DNA of 64,000 nt from Podospora comata (taxonomy: Eukaryota; Ascomycota; Sordariomycetes; Sordariales; Podosporaceae), in the NCBI GenBank assembly GCA_017354895.1, contig CP071497.1, forward strand, positions 2,852,001 through 2,916,000. The letters are read 5' to 3'. The number at the start of each line of letters is the position of its first letter. The stretch's first letter is position 1. The notes beneath the pieces were generated by a model that was given only the letters and a program-made list of their open reading frames with translations, made no database searches and was not told where the DNA came from. Shown one piece after another: positions 33,860 to 44,643 of the stretch. Position numbers and translations under genes: made by a program.

Positions 33860-34636
33860 ATGGCCCCCCAATCCCAATACGACCCCATAGCAACCCAGTA
33901 CACCTCGTACACCACCGTCCCCGACATGCGGCTCGAAACCTCCCTCGTCCGCACCGCCCTCGGCCCCTGCCAGCCCACCGACACCATCCTCGACCTCGGA
34001 GGCGGCAGCGGCCTCCACGCCCGCACCGCCATCGACCTCGGCGCCGGCCGCGTCGACGTCGTGGACATCTCCCCCGAAATGCTCCTCGCCGGCCGGCAAA
34101 TCGAGGAGTCCCTCGGCCGGACCGACCGCCGCATCCGCTACATCCACTCCGACGTCACCAAGCCCCTCCCCCCTCACCTCGCAGAACAGAAATACGACGT
34201 CGTCATGGCGAACTGGGTGCTGGATCACGCCGAGAGTATGGACGACCTGATCGGGATGTGGAGAAACATCGCGTCTGCGCTGAAGCCGGGGGGGAGGTTT
34301 GTGAACGTGAGGGTGAGGTGCTTGCGGGCGGGGTATTTGACTCGAGGAAAATACGGGGTGGTGTTTAGCGACTTTGAAGAGATCGTCACCGGCGGGCCGG
34401 GGTGGAGGTATAATGTTAGTTTTCGGCTGGACGGGGTGCCGGTCGTGTTTGAGGCTACGTCTATGGAGGCGACGTTGGGGTTGGATCACAGCATACCTGA
34501 GAGCATGGGGATGGGGGGGTGGGGGGTTGTGCCGTTGGAGGAGGATGAGGTGGTCAAGGAGGATAGGGAGTATTGGGCTGATCATGTCCGGGAGCCGTCG
34601 TTTGTGGTTGTGGTGGGAAGGAAGCTGGGGGGGTAG
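33860..34636 (+). CDS. Class I SAM-dependent methyltransferase
   Basis: A single exon of 258 residues. SAM-binding motif I is ILDLGGGSGLHARTAIDLGA at about residues 43-62, followed by the acidic strand-2 motif VDVVDISPEM. Motif II/III lies at YDVVMANWVLDHAESMDDL and LKPGGRFVNV. The N-terminus (YDPIATQYTSY) matches UbiE/COQ5-like and other small-molecule methyltransferases. The substrate cannot be told. There is no membrane segment or signal peptide. The codon use is strongly C-ending in the first half and G-rich in the last third, but the frame is continuous. Neighbours give no pathway context. Confidence 0.88.
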   Translation: MAPQSQYDPIATQYTSYTTVPDMRLETSLVRTALGPCQPTDTILDLGGGSGLHARTAIDLGAGRVDVVDISPEMLLAGRQIEESLGRTDRRIRYIHSDVTKPLPPHLAEQKYDVVMANWVLDHAESMDDLIGMWRNIASALKPGGRFVNVRVRCLRAGYLTRGKYGVVFSDFEEIVTGGPGWRYNVSFRLDGVPVVFEATSMEATLGLDHSIPESMGMGGWGVVPLEEDEVVKEDREYWADHVREPSFVVVVGRKLGG

Positions 34637-34861
34637 AGTTGGGTTCCACTGTGTCACGGATTTCACTCCCTAGAGCACACCCGGTTCGATAAAGACAAGA
34701 ACAGCTAACCGTTCCGTATATCCCTCCTGATCAATCTGGCCATGAAAATGTCTCTGATCTCTATGAAAATCAAAAACACCATCGAGGTCCAAGCACTTCA
34801 CCCCGTGACCAAACCGTGGCTGTAACGCCAACCTCCCACTACTCCCTCCATCAAATCACAC

Positions 34862-34972
34862 GGTGAGATGGCCGAGCGGTCTAAGGCGCCACGTTAAGGT
34901 CTTCCTTAATCAACATCTACCAGCTAGATTCCGTGGTCCGAAAGGGCGTGGGTTCGAATCCCACTCTCATCA
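34862..34972 (+). tRNA. tRNA-Leu (anticodon AAG) with an intron
   Basis: Acceptor stem GGTGAGA pairs with TCTCATC, discriminator A. The D arm contains GCGGTCTAAGGCGC. The anticodon stem CCACG/CGTGG encloses TTAAG, and an intron of about 31 bases begins after the base following the anticodon. It contains CTTAA, which can pair with the anticodon. A long variable arm (TCCGAAAGGG) and a T arm GTGGG-TTCGAAT-CCCAC confirm a class II leucine tRNA. Confidence in the isotype is high. The exact splice site is less certain. Confidence 0.93.
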
Positions 34973-35432
34973 TACATTTTTGCGCCGATCACCCCCTACG
35001 CGGCATTTTTTTTTCAGTCGGCTAATTCCCAGGAGGCCTCAAATTCCGGTGGCGTACTTTGAGCAAAGACCTCCTCCACCAACATCATGATGAGCAGTCT
35101 TCTAGGTGACCATCACAACATGCACGAGAAAACAGATGCCAGCATAATATGTATTGCCAATCTACAGGTGCTAGATACTGGTACCGGAGACATGTTGACT
35201 GCAGAGCAGCTCTGTACCATGTCTTGAACTTGTCTATCACATCCCCCTCCTTTCCTTGCTGCAACGCGAAATGCAAATGGGAATAATCACCGAGACCAAC
35301 CACCGTCTCCCACTCCTCCCCTGCCCCCTCACCATCACAACCAAAACCGCAACCATACCCAACACCATCGCACAAAATACGAATATCCGCGCGGGACACG
35401 ACCATCGCCCGGGGCTTCCCGCCCCTTTTTAG

Positions 35433-38400
35433 TCAATCCCGTCCGGTATCCGCAAGACGACTCTCCGAGGAATCATACCCGCTGCTCAGATAATCGCCAA
35501 ACACTCTCTCCTCAATGTCCAGATCCTTCCACTGCTTGCCCGTGGTCTTCTTGGCCGTGCGGCGAAAGTAAACGCGCTTGGCAAACTTCCACAGCTCGAC
35601 ACCGCCAAAGAAGAGACCAGCCGCGATAAAAACGATGCCCCACTCCCACGAGATTCCGACGTGCTTGAAGACCTTGGTGTTGAGCACGGGAATGTACACC
35701 ACAGGGAAGAGCGTGACAAAGCCACCGACGATGGCCCAGAAGAGGAACTGGTTTCTCCAGACGTCATGGAACCACTGGGTAAAATACTTGGTGCTGCCGG
35801 GCTGCATGCGGAAGAAGGACCGGCGCATGTCAACCAACTCCCAGGCCAAGAACAGGGCGAACCAGGTGAGGCAGGCAAAGGTGGTGGCGCGGGCCTTGAA
35901 CACAGTCTCGCAAGCCTCGGAATACTCTTCGTTGCAACGCTCGCCCAAGCTGCCGTCGCCCCAAGCGTACACTCTGAGCACGAAGGAAGCCAAGCACAAG
36001 GCTGCAATCCAGAGACCGTACACAATCATATCCACGCAGAACTCGAGGGTGAAGATGCCGGTCTTGAGGCTTTGCGGGGGGCGGCGCATGATATCGGGGA
36101 CGGCACGCTCAAAACCAAGACCCATGTCGGGAAGACCCGAGGTGACCATAATGATCCAGACGATTTCGACAGGCGCCAAAGGGAACACGGAGAGCCCAGA
36201 TTGATCCTTGAAGGCGAGACCGATGAGGAGGGTACCGGCTTGGGCGATGTTCTCAGCAAGCACGTGAAGCACAAATTTTTGGATGTTGTCAAAGATACGG
36301 CGGCCTTCCTCAATGGCAGCGACGATGGAGGCAAAGTTGTCATCAGTGAGCACAATGTCGGAAGCATCCTTGGCAACGTCGGAACCGGACTCGCCCATGG
36401 CGATACCAACGTCGGCGCGCTTGAGGGAAGGAGAATCATTCACACCGTCACCAGTCTACTACCCTGTCAGCGGAAACTGGAGCAAAAAATGAGCAGCGAA
36501 AAGACGTACCATTGCGCAGAACTTGCCACGACGGTGCAAAGCGTCAATCATGCGAACCTTGGTGCTGGGGGCGCAGCGAGCAATAACCAGGGGCAGCACG
36601 GGGAGCTTATCAACCGCGTCGTCGCTCAGAGCATCAAACTCGGAGGCCGTCATCACCATGCAAGCGGCCACGTCGGCGCTAACCCGCTCCATTCTCTTGG
36701 GCAGGATACCAACTTCGATAGCGATCGCCTTGGCCGTCTCGGGGTGGTCACCAGTAAGCATGTGCACGGAAATGCCGGCCTCGTGGCACTCGCGCACGGC
36801 GGGGGCAGATTCCGGACGAGGGGGGTCATAGAGACCAATCAAGCCACGGAAAGTAAGGTCCTGCTCGACCTGTTCACGGGGGGTATCCTCGGTGAACTCG
36901 GCACCGGCAGGCAGCTTTCTTCCGGCAAGAGCTAGCACGCGCAGACCCTGGGAGGCAAATGTTTCCATGTTGCGCAGGATCTGCTGGCGGAACTCGTCGG
37001 TCATTTCTACCTCGGAGCTGCCGCCATCGGCCGCGTCGTTGTCGCAGTACCGGGTGCAAACACCTATCACTCTCTCGACAGCACCCTTGGTGAAGGCCCA
37101 GTGCTCGTTGGTGGTGGAGTGCTCCATAATCACGCTCATGCGCTTGACGTCGCTGTCAAAGGGGAACTCGGCCACCTCCTTCCACTCGGGCTTGTCACCG
37201 TTCATGACGTCGAGCCTGTTTCTGTTGAAGCGGCTGGCAAACACCTGGATGGCAATCTCGGTAGGGTCACCGCGAGCGTGCCAGTCGCCATCCTTCTCAA
37301 AGACGGTGGCAAGGTTGGCCAGCGAGGCAATGGTGAGGAATTCGTGAAGGCGAGCCTTGCTGTCGGACAGGAGCTGCTGGATCTTGGTGATGGGGCCCTT
37401 GGGGTTAGTCGACCCGTCGTCCTTCCCAGACTGCGAGCCGAAGTTGATCTCGTGGGGCTGCTTCCGAACAAAGCGAATATCGCCCTGGGTGGGGTTAAAA
37501 GGCTGGCTGGAGGTAAGCTCGACAGTGTAAGTGCCCATTCCGGGGATCCAGGCGCCACGCGCCACCATCTTGCCTTGAGTGAGGGTACCGGTCTTGTCAC
37601 TGCAGATATCGGTGACGGCACCCAGAGCCTCGAGAGCCTTGAGGTTGCGAACAATGACATTGCGCGCAACCATGCGCTTGGTGCCGGCAGCCATGGTGAT
37701 AGTAAGCACGACAACCAAAGAGGCAGGAATCATGGAGAGACCAGTGGCTACGGCGTAGATGATGACCTCTTTCGGGGTGCGCATCTCGTTGGCACCAAGC
37801 ACAATGATGGCGCAGACGACGGCAATACCAAACAGAAGCATGGCAAGCTTGCTGAGCTTTCGCTGCAGCGGAGTGCCCACGTTAACACCGAGGAAACGAC
37901 CAACGGCATCACCAAGGGTCAGAGTGTAGGCTTCGAGATAGCGGTGAGGACCGGCCTTGCCATTCGCCTTGCGCTTGACGGGGCGGACGCGGGAGTCCTT
38001 CTTGTTGAGAGCAGAGGCAATGGCGCCAATTTCGGTGCAGGTGCCCGTGGCAAACACAATGCCCTTGGCACGGCCCTTGGTCACGGTAGAACTGCTGTAG
38101 GCAACATTAAGACGGTCACCGGGGCCGGTGTTGTCGTCGAAAATGTCGTCGACACGCTTCCGTACGGGGAGGGATTCGCCAGTGAGGAGGGCCTCGTCGG
38201 TCTCAAAGTTCTTGGCTTCGATCAAACTGTTGGTTGCGGTCAGCATGTGATTTGCACGTGTCATTTTTGCGGTGGCCGAGTGTAGTACCGGATATCTGCG
38301 GGGATGGTATCACCCATCTTGACCTCGACCAAATCACCGGGGACGAGTTCGCCAGAGGGAACAACGGTGGCCTCACTGCCACGGATGACAGCGGCAGTAG

Positions 38401-38871
38401 GCGAGGACAGCGAACGGAGGGAGTCCATGGTCTTTTCGGCAGAGTACTCCTGGAAGAAACCGACGACGACATTGAGCAAGATGACAAAGGCAACGACAGC
38501 ACCCTCAATGTGGGAGCCAATTCCAAAGCTGACAGCCATGGCCAGGATGAGCACCTATCACTTCTCATCAGCACGCCAGTTTTACCTTGTTTGATTCCTC
38601 GTGAGCCTACCATGGTCATGGCATTGGCCACCTGGGCAATGACAATCTTGAGAGGCTGAACGCCCTCACCCTCTCCAAGCTCGTTGCGTCCATACTCCTT
38701 GATCCGGCTCTGGGCCTCGGCGGCGGTCAAACCAGAGAGAATATCGGCGTCGAGTTCGTGGGCGACCTGTTGGTGAGACAGAGCATGGGCCGGGCGACTC
38801 AGTGGTTTGTTGGACTGGCCCGAGATGTGGCCGCCGCCCGAAGCTTTTTCGGGGTCCGCAGGTTGCGACAT
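35433..38871 (-). CDS. ENA-type P-type ATPase (sodium/potassium efflux pump, P-IID)
   Basis: Four exons (38871-38611, 38554-38289, 38226-36510, 36455-35433) encode 1088 residues. P-type ATPase landmarks are in order: actuator motif LLTGESLPVR, M4 IPASLVVVLTITMAAGTKRM typical of fungal ENA pumps, the phosphorylation site DICSDKTGTLTQGKM, the nucleotide site FTKGAVERV, and the hinge TGDGVNDSPSLKRADVGIAMG. M5-M6 include VLAENIAQAGTLLIGLAFKD. ENA pumps export Na+, Li+ or K+ across the plasma membrane and support salt and alkaline-pH tolerance. The first two introns (56 and 62 bases) fall beside the first membrane helices, and the third splits just before TGDGVND. Transcription of ENA genes is usually induced by salt and alkali. 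I did not confirm PacC or calcineurin sites. Confidence 0.95.
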
Positions 38872-40844
38872 GGTGGAACTGTGTTGGTCTAACCAGACCT
38901 CGTTACTCTCTTGTGTGTAGCAGGCCTAATGCACCAGGGGGTTTTGGTGTTGAGAATATACAACAAGCAGGGACGGGAAGGGTCTCCAGACAGGCGGGAG
39001 ACCATGACGTGTTATACAACGACCTGCTGGAGCACCGAAGTTCTGATCTCTTCACCGAATGCCATGTCCATCTCCTAGCGCATCCACGAACCAGACGGAG
39101 GCAAAGGAAAGATAGCCACTAGGGTTCCTGGAAGAGGCACCCTTGCGTGTGGGTTCTGTCCACGGATGGAAGGTCAAACCTCGATGTGCAGACCTTGGCA
39201 GCTCGGCGCAGCTTGGCGTTAGTGGGGATGGCCGGGGATGAGGTTCTTGGTGTTTCGTCACTGGCGAGGTTTGAGGACAAACGGGTGCTCTGCTGGGTGG
39301 GTGGGCGATAGAGTTCTGCACGGGATGTTTAATCGACAGAAGACAGAGGAGCAGCGAGGGGTGATAATGAACCTGGCCGTGGTGGAAGTGCCACGAGCGC
39401 GTCATGTGTGTGGTCTTGACGAAGCCAACATGGAAAAGGAATTGGCATCTTAGCTTTGGGGGGGGGCGATCAATGTCGTCATGTCACCTTCCAGGTGGTC
39501 ATGGTGGTCCAGGCGTTCGTTGCCCTGAGCCGCGCACCTCATCCGCAAACAACCTACCTGACGAGCAATTCCGCAAACAATCCGATGGTCGCGTGCTGGA
39601 CGGCGGCGGGAGGCATTGGTGGGAGAGGGCGATTTTCGCTCAAACCTGAACAAAGAAAAATAGCCAAGATTTCGGGTGGAAAGGCTCAGGCTCGGCGCTG
39701 GCTGACAGCCAAAGAGCTTCACACGTGCTGGCTCTGCAATATCTTTTTTGTGAAGGGTTCACCGCTGTGGCAGTTTTTGGCGGGGATAAGAGCAGCCAAG
39801 ACCCGATAAGGATTCCGGACCTGCCCACTCATTAGCGAGTTAGTATCAGATGGTGGGGGTGGTTGCCCTTAAACCGACCTCACCCGGGGGATGCCAGACT
39901 AAGAGACTGCAGAAATCTGGGGTTGCTGTCAGCACGTGCATGCATCTTTTCCACCCGGATGGAGGCTCAGCAGTTCCCGACCCCGAGGACCCCTTTTTCC
40001 TCAAGTTGCCTTCTTCCCGGTCCTGCAGAAATGGGCAGGTGTTGAATGTGTTCCTGGAGCCATTCTGGGGCCATGCTGGAGACGATGCAGCACTGCGCCT
40101 TCCTGGGAAGGAAAGTCTTGCCTCGAGACCCCGCCATTGCCGCTTGCAAAAAGTTTTGTTTGGAAAATGCATGCGATGCCACGCTGCAGTCCGCGCGCGT
40201 GCTCCCCTGCCACATTGGGATGCCGTCTGTCAGATACCCTATCGGTCGCGTCTGCCTCTGACCTGTCACTGCCTAGATCAGATCATCTTCAGAACCAGCG
40301 TCATACATAGATCATGATAATTAGCGCAGCTAGATGAACTACCAGACCAGCACACCACCAGACAAGGAAAGCAAGAAAGAAAGAAAGAAACAAAAAATCT
40401 TTCATGCCGGCAAGCAAATGCAGCCAGAGACACCGTCACATGGCAGATGGATTGGCAGACAAGGCTTTTCCCACTGCGCCAATCATGACAAGCCATGGCG
40501 TGCGTGCCAACCTGCTTTAAAGTGCTTGTTTCTGAGACCAGCCATCTTCTCCACCGACAGCCTTCAAACTCAATTGCTGACACGAACTGTTTGAAGGTCG
40601 AACCTGGGATCTGCATGTACTACAGTAACGGGGACACGGAGATAGATCGTCTGCCGTGCCAACCGGCATTTTCGATGGCCAGTTTTCTCACTCCGGGGCG
40701 GCAGCCACCACAGCTTGCCCCCACACGAGATTGGCTGTCTTCACGATTGGCTCGGGATAAGAGGGAGGGGAAAGAGCGCAAAAAGAAAAAGAAAAAGACC
40801 TCAAAAATCGTCTTGACACTGGGAATCAAATGTTCATGTTGAGT
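38872..40844. other. Long intergenic region with no supported gene
   Basis: About 2 kb between the ENA gene and tRNA-Gly. Forward frames (for example 39850-40317, 155 codons) overlap reverse frames and carry no domain. The ENA promoter lies at its left end. No tRNA or repeat found. Confidence 0.5.
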
Positions 40845-40916
40845 TGCGGCCATCGGGAATTGAACCCGACTCTAATGCTTGGAAGGCATTAATGCTAACC
40901 ACTACACCATGGCCGC
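40845..40916 (-). tRNA. tRNA-Gly (anticodon UCC)
   Basis: On the minus strand it begins GCGGCCATGGTGTAGTGG. The anticodon stem AATGC/GCATT encloses CTTCCAA, giving anticodon TCC. The T arm is TCGGGTTCAATTCCCGA and the acceptor end TGGCCGC with discriminator A. No intron. Confidence 0.95.
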
Positions 40917-41173
40917 AGATGACTTGTTGAAGCACCTCCATCGGTGTTGGGCATCGTGAGCTGCACAGAATGGGCTTTTGGGTGAACCATCCCAACGAGC
41001 GAACCTTATATAACGTGCGAGGATATTGCCTCGTAGACTTGTGTTTCATAATTTCAGAGCTTGTGAGGATACAGAGAGTTTCATGACATCCCATACCGTC
41101 AACAAGCATGTCGCCGAGCACTGGAAAAGACACTTAGGGCTATCTTCTACATTAATGTACAACCAATCACCAA

Positions 41174-41266
41174 GCCCGATTAGCTCAGCTGGTTAGAGCG
41201 TCGTACTAATACTAGCAATAGTATCAAGTGATGCGAAGGTCAACAGTTCAATCCTGTTATTGGGCA
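41174..41266 (+). tRNA. tRNA-Ile (anticodon AAU) with an intron
   Basis: Acceptor stem GCCCGAT/ATTGGGC, discriminator A. The D arm is GCTCAGCTGGTTAGAGC. Anticodon stem TCGTA/TGCGA encloses CTAATA, so the anticodon is AAT, and an intron of about 19 bases (CTAGCAATAGTATCAAGTG) follows. The T arm is AACAGTTCAATCCTGTT. Only the exact intron edges are uncertain. Confidence 0.92.
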
Positions 41267-41347
41267 CCATCTTTTGTCATTAACATTTTTGCATTTTCCT
41301 TCCCCCTGAATGACCATGCATGATACATCCATCCATCACCCACACCT

Positions 41348-42559
41348 CTACCGATTCCTATCCTCTTTGCCTTTTGGTAACTTAGTTTCCTCACTCCCTC
41401 TTCCTCCTCTTCGCCTCCCAACATTCCGCAACCCCCACACTGCCCTCGCAACGACAAACCACTGTTTTGATCTCGTCAGCATAAATTCAATCAAAAAAAA
41501 GAAGAAAAAACTCACGATAAGAACCAACCCAACCCCAGCAGCAACACCAACAAACCTATCCACCCCCTCCAACACCCTCCCCTCCAAGTTCAGACCCCTC
41601 CCCCTTGTCGCCTTGACCTTGGCCTCGTGCGGCCACTTGGGGTTGTCCAACGTCCCATAATCGGCCGGGTCATCGCTCCCAAACTCAAAGTCGATCCCGT
41701 ACCCGCCAGGGAGATACGCCCCCGGGGCGCTGTAGTCGTTAAAGTCTTTGTGGAGCTCCAGCAGGAAATAAAACCACTCTACCACCATGGCCAGCTGGAC
41801 GAGCACCTTCCAACCTGGAGTCACGGGGTCGGAGGGTTGGGAGGCATCGACGAGGGAGAGGACGATGCCTGATAGGAGGAGCTGGATGCCTGGGAAGAGG
41901 AGGGCTGTCAGGGAGGTGATGTTTGTGGAGTTTAGCAGGGCGTAGGTGAGTGTCCCGAGGAGGATGAGGGTTCCATGCAGGAGGAGGTAAGGGGGGAGAG
42001 AGGGGGAGGAAGAAACCATGGGGGGGTTTCCGGGGGGGAAGTCAGGGGATGTTGGCGGGGTGGTGAATGAGTAGACGTCTTGTTGGTCGTCTTGGAGGTA
42101 GTAAGGGTCCTCTGAAAATGATTCGACTTCTTCTTCTTCTTCTTCCGGCTCGTCTTCTTCAATGGGGGGAAGGCCGGTGGGTAGGAGCTCGTCGGGGACG
42201 GTGGCGAATCGGAAGGGGTCGTCGTTGTCAGTGTTGGAGTCGTCTTCCTTGGGTTTGGGGAGGTCGGGTTTCTTTTCCTCCCCTTGCGTCTGAGGCTTCG
42301 GTTTTGGCTCCTCCCCGGGTTTGACATTAGGACTTTTATGCGCGTCTTCTTCCACCACCTTAGGCTTCTTGTCCTCTGCGGCCTCGGGCTTCTTCTGCTG
42401 GCCCTCTTCAAATTTCACCCGCGTCCCCTTGGAGTTGTTTCCCGTTTGGGACCCCACTGACGAGCGACGGTGAATTGGGCTTGTCGTGGCAGTCGGGCTT
42501 GTAGTGGCCGGGTTGGAAGGGACCGGGATCCCGGAGGGCTTGTCTTTTGCTGAACTCAT
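41348..42559 (-). CDS. Predicted multi-pass membrane protein with disordered acidic N-terminus
   Basis: Two exons (42559-41516 and 41461-41348) encode 385 residues. I do not recognise the family. Residues 1-155 are polar and disordered, Pro/Lys/Glu-rich, with EEDEPEEEEEEVESFSEDPYY near 140. Membrane segments follow: LPPYLLLHGTLILLGTLTYALL, LTALLFPGIQLLLSGIVLSL and VLVQLAMVVEWFYFLLELH. The conserved-looking WPHEAKVKATRGRGLNLEGRVLEGVDRFVG links to a last hydrophobic stretch VGVAAGVGLVLI. The intron (41462-41515, GTGAGT to ACAG, 54 bases, phase 0) has no stop in frame, so unspliced mRNA would insert 18 mostly hydrophobic residues. The start ATG at 42559 follows a TTG in frame. Confidence 0.65.
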   Translation of the reverse strand: MSSAKDKPSGIPVPSNPATTSPTATTSPIHRRSSVGSQTGNNSKGTRVKFEEGQQKKPEAAEDKKPKVVEEDAHKSPNVKPGEEPKPKPQTQGEEKKPDLPKPKEDDSNTDNDDPFRFATVPDELLPTGLPPIEEDEPEEEEEEVESFSEDPYYLQDDQQDVYSFTTPPTSPDFPPGNPPMVSSSPSLPPYLLLHGTLILLGTLTYALLNSTNITSLTALLFPGIQLLLSGIVLSLVDASQPSDPVTPGWKVLVQLAMVVEWFYFLLELHKDFNDYSAPGAYLPGGYGIDFEFGSDDPADYGTLDNPKWPHEAKVKATRGRGLNLEGRVLEGVDRFVGVAAGVGLVLIVSFFFFFLIEFMLTRSKQWFVVARAVWGLRNVGRRRGGRGSEETKLPKGKEDRNR

Positions 42560-43093
42560 GGTGAACAAGGATCCAGTTGTTGCAAGTAGGTGAGGATCCG
42601 ATGAATTGTGTACAGCTAGCTGATCAAATCGATCACACCAAGGGAGGCAGCACTGGTTTAAAAAGGTAGGGACAGGAATCTGAGGCCGGATGCGGCATGG
42701 AAGCATGGTGCTGATGTCATGAACAAAGGGGTGTCAACATTTGCGGATGTCAATGACGTGAATAAATTCTCGCAAGTGAAAAGGAGAATTGCATTGTTCG
42801 ATTTGATCCGGTCTGCAATCTGTGACTTGGATGATTGTTCTAGTACAATTGATGCAGGGCGGAATGAAGTTGTTTGGGTGGCCCATGGAAGGGAAGGAAC
42901 TTCATTGCGAGCCCTGGTTGTGTCCGAAACAAGGAGAGGAAGCACGCCATGCTATTGTTGGTTTTTGTTAATCCGGGAAAGCTGTTACAGGATCAAAAGT
43001 TCATATACATACAGGAAAACACAGAGCTATTGAAAAACAAAAAGAAATACTTATTACCTCCTTCTTAAAATTGACTAATTGTAAAAGTCGTGA

Positions 43094-43525
43094 TCAGAAC
43101 ATTACCTTACGCCCCAGTGGAGAGAGATTCATCAGATGCTTACTAGACACTAAAAAGCAGTGAGGTAGGTTCCTTACCTGGATATCTACCACGCCCTTGC
43201 CAGTACGGGTCCGCCTGCGCGCAGCAAGGTGGACATGATTCTGCAAAGTGCAGTGAAACCACCTATACCTCTTGGATCTCATGCTGATATCGATGTAGAT
43301 TGTCTCGAGTTTAGGGCACGCATCGCCATCCCAAAGCCACTGAATCTGACGGCAGACGACAGCATCGTCCATCTCCGGCTTCCAGTAGATGGGTCTGAGT
43401 TGGCCGACGGAATGATGCCCCGAGTTCATGGTGAGGAAGTGAGTGTTGGGCTCGGAGGAAGCCAACTCCCAGATCACCCATTGAATCTCAGCAGGAAGCC
43501 GCGTGAATTGGGGGAACAAGGCCAT
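43094..43525 (-). CDS. Short 2EXR-like protein, possibly truncated
   Basis: A 143-residue frame opens MALFPQFTRLPAEIQWVIWELASSEPN, matching the 2EXR domain of filamentous fungi (FPxFxRLPAEIRxxIWE). Family members are usually much longer. Here the second conserved block, IQWLWDGDACPKLETIYIDI, follows after only about 30 residues, so an internal deletion or an unseen intron is likely. The last 30 residues look non-homologous. The function of 2EXR proteins is unknown. Just upstream of the start lies a GAT/ATC repeat. It could be a pseudogene. Confidence 0.45.
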   Translation of the reverse strand: MALFPQFTRLPAEIQWVIWELASSEPNTHFLTMNSGHHSVGQLRPIYWKPEMDDAVVCRQIQWLWDGDACPKLETIYIDISMRSKRYRWFHCTLQNHVHLAARRRTRTGKGVVDIQVRNLPHCFLVSSKHLMNLSPLGRKVMF

Positions 43526-43608
43526 CTTGTTGATAAAAGTGCTGGTTCTGTTAGTATAGGTGGTGGCGGTGGTGGTGGTGGTGATGGTGATGTTGCTGTT
43601 CTTGTTAG

Positions 43609-43648
43609 TGATGATGATGATGATGATGATGATGATAATGATGATGAT
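43609..43648. repeat. (TGA)n/(ATC)n trinucleotide repeat
   Basis: Twelve to thirteen TGA units with one imperfect unit (ATAATG), preceded by an imperfect GGT-rich tract from 43561. The acidic poly-Asp frame across it on the plus strand is an artefact of the repeat. Confidence 0.9.
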
Positions 43649-43725
43649 GGTCTGGAATTCAAATGAGGGAGACTCATGGTTAAATATCGCATGAGAAGCA
43701 GCACATGTTGTGTTGTGATTCAACC

Positions 43726-44643
43726 AGTTGTCTTGGTTGAAGAACTCGACAAGGCCTGTTTCTTTCTCAATTGTTTGAACTAGTCCGCGACAATGGCATG
43801 GTCTTGCATAGATTTATAGTGTCCAAAGAACAATTCTGAGAGCTAGGTATGTCACTGATGGCCGATGCTCCCGAGGAGTTGCAATTTAGGAGAACGCAAT
43901 CAGCGAAATCGGACATTTTTCACTTATCAACAGGATCCACTGGAATACGCCATGGTCTAACCTGTTTCCGACAAGTGCTGCTTCTAGCTCCGTGAATGAT
44001 CCGGGAATAACGCACATTGCAAGGTACTCCGGGCCGAGCACCATCATGACAAAGCAGCCGACACTACACAACGGGAAAACTTTGCAACGCACTTGTATGC
44101 TTCAACCTCTTGTAACTTGGACCCAGCGACTATGAAAACACTCCCAGATTTGTCAGAACATTGCGTCAACTCGGCCCTCGGTGTTGATCGCGTAAATTGA
44201 CCCAATATACCTATGGAAGGTTCCTTGTTCTCGGCCATGCCTATCTATCGGATCACGGTCGGGTCTGGGGCAAACGGTTTGACTCTATTCCCGGCCGGGG
44301 TGCGCCGTTATGGAACCAACGACTTCCTGCCGAGACGGCCCCACAGAGACCAAGGATTGAAAGTCGGTGACTGATGAAGTCGATGACTGATAAAAAAGCT
44401 AAGAAAAAATTAGGACCGACCAAATCCCGACGCCCTTTACATGACATATATGCCCAAGCAGCTTTCCGTTGACTGTTCCTACATTGCAGCTTGTGTTACC
44501 TTTCGACCAAAACAATAAATAGGGGTTCAAGGGGTATTTTAACAGCAACACCAACCTTGGCAACCGGAAGATAACGAAAGAAACCGGAAAACGGCATCCT
44601 ATCCTCACAAAAGCCCAACAGGGACGACGTTAACACCACAGCC
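43726..44643. other. Intergenic region without a supported gene
   Basis: Only short open frames. The last 200 bases form the promoter and leader of the monocarboxylate-type transporter. Confidence 0.5.

Noticed and set aside
29262-34636. A biosynthetic gene cluster (MFS transporter plus methyltransferase)
   Set aside because: There is no backbone enzyme (PKS, NRPS, terpene synthase or DMATS) and no pathway-specific regulator nearby. The genes between are unrelated.
35661-38285. Two long forward frames of 424 and 394 codons
   Set aside because: They are antisense to the ENA ATPase, whose catalytic motifs lie on the minus strand. The forward frames show no domain.
43229-43666. Protein with poly-Asp tail on the plus strand
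   Set aside because: The Asp run comes from the GAT repeat, and the rest is antisense to the 2EXR-like gene.
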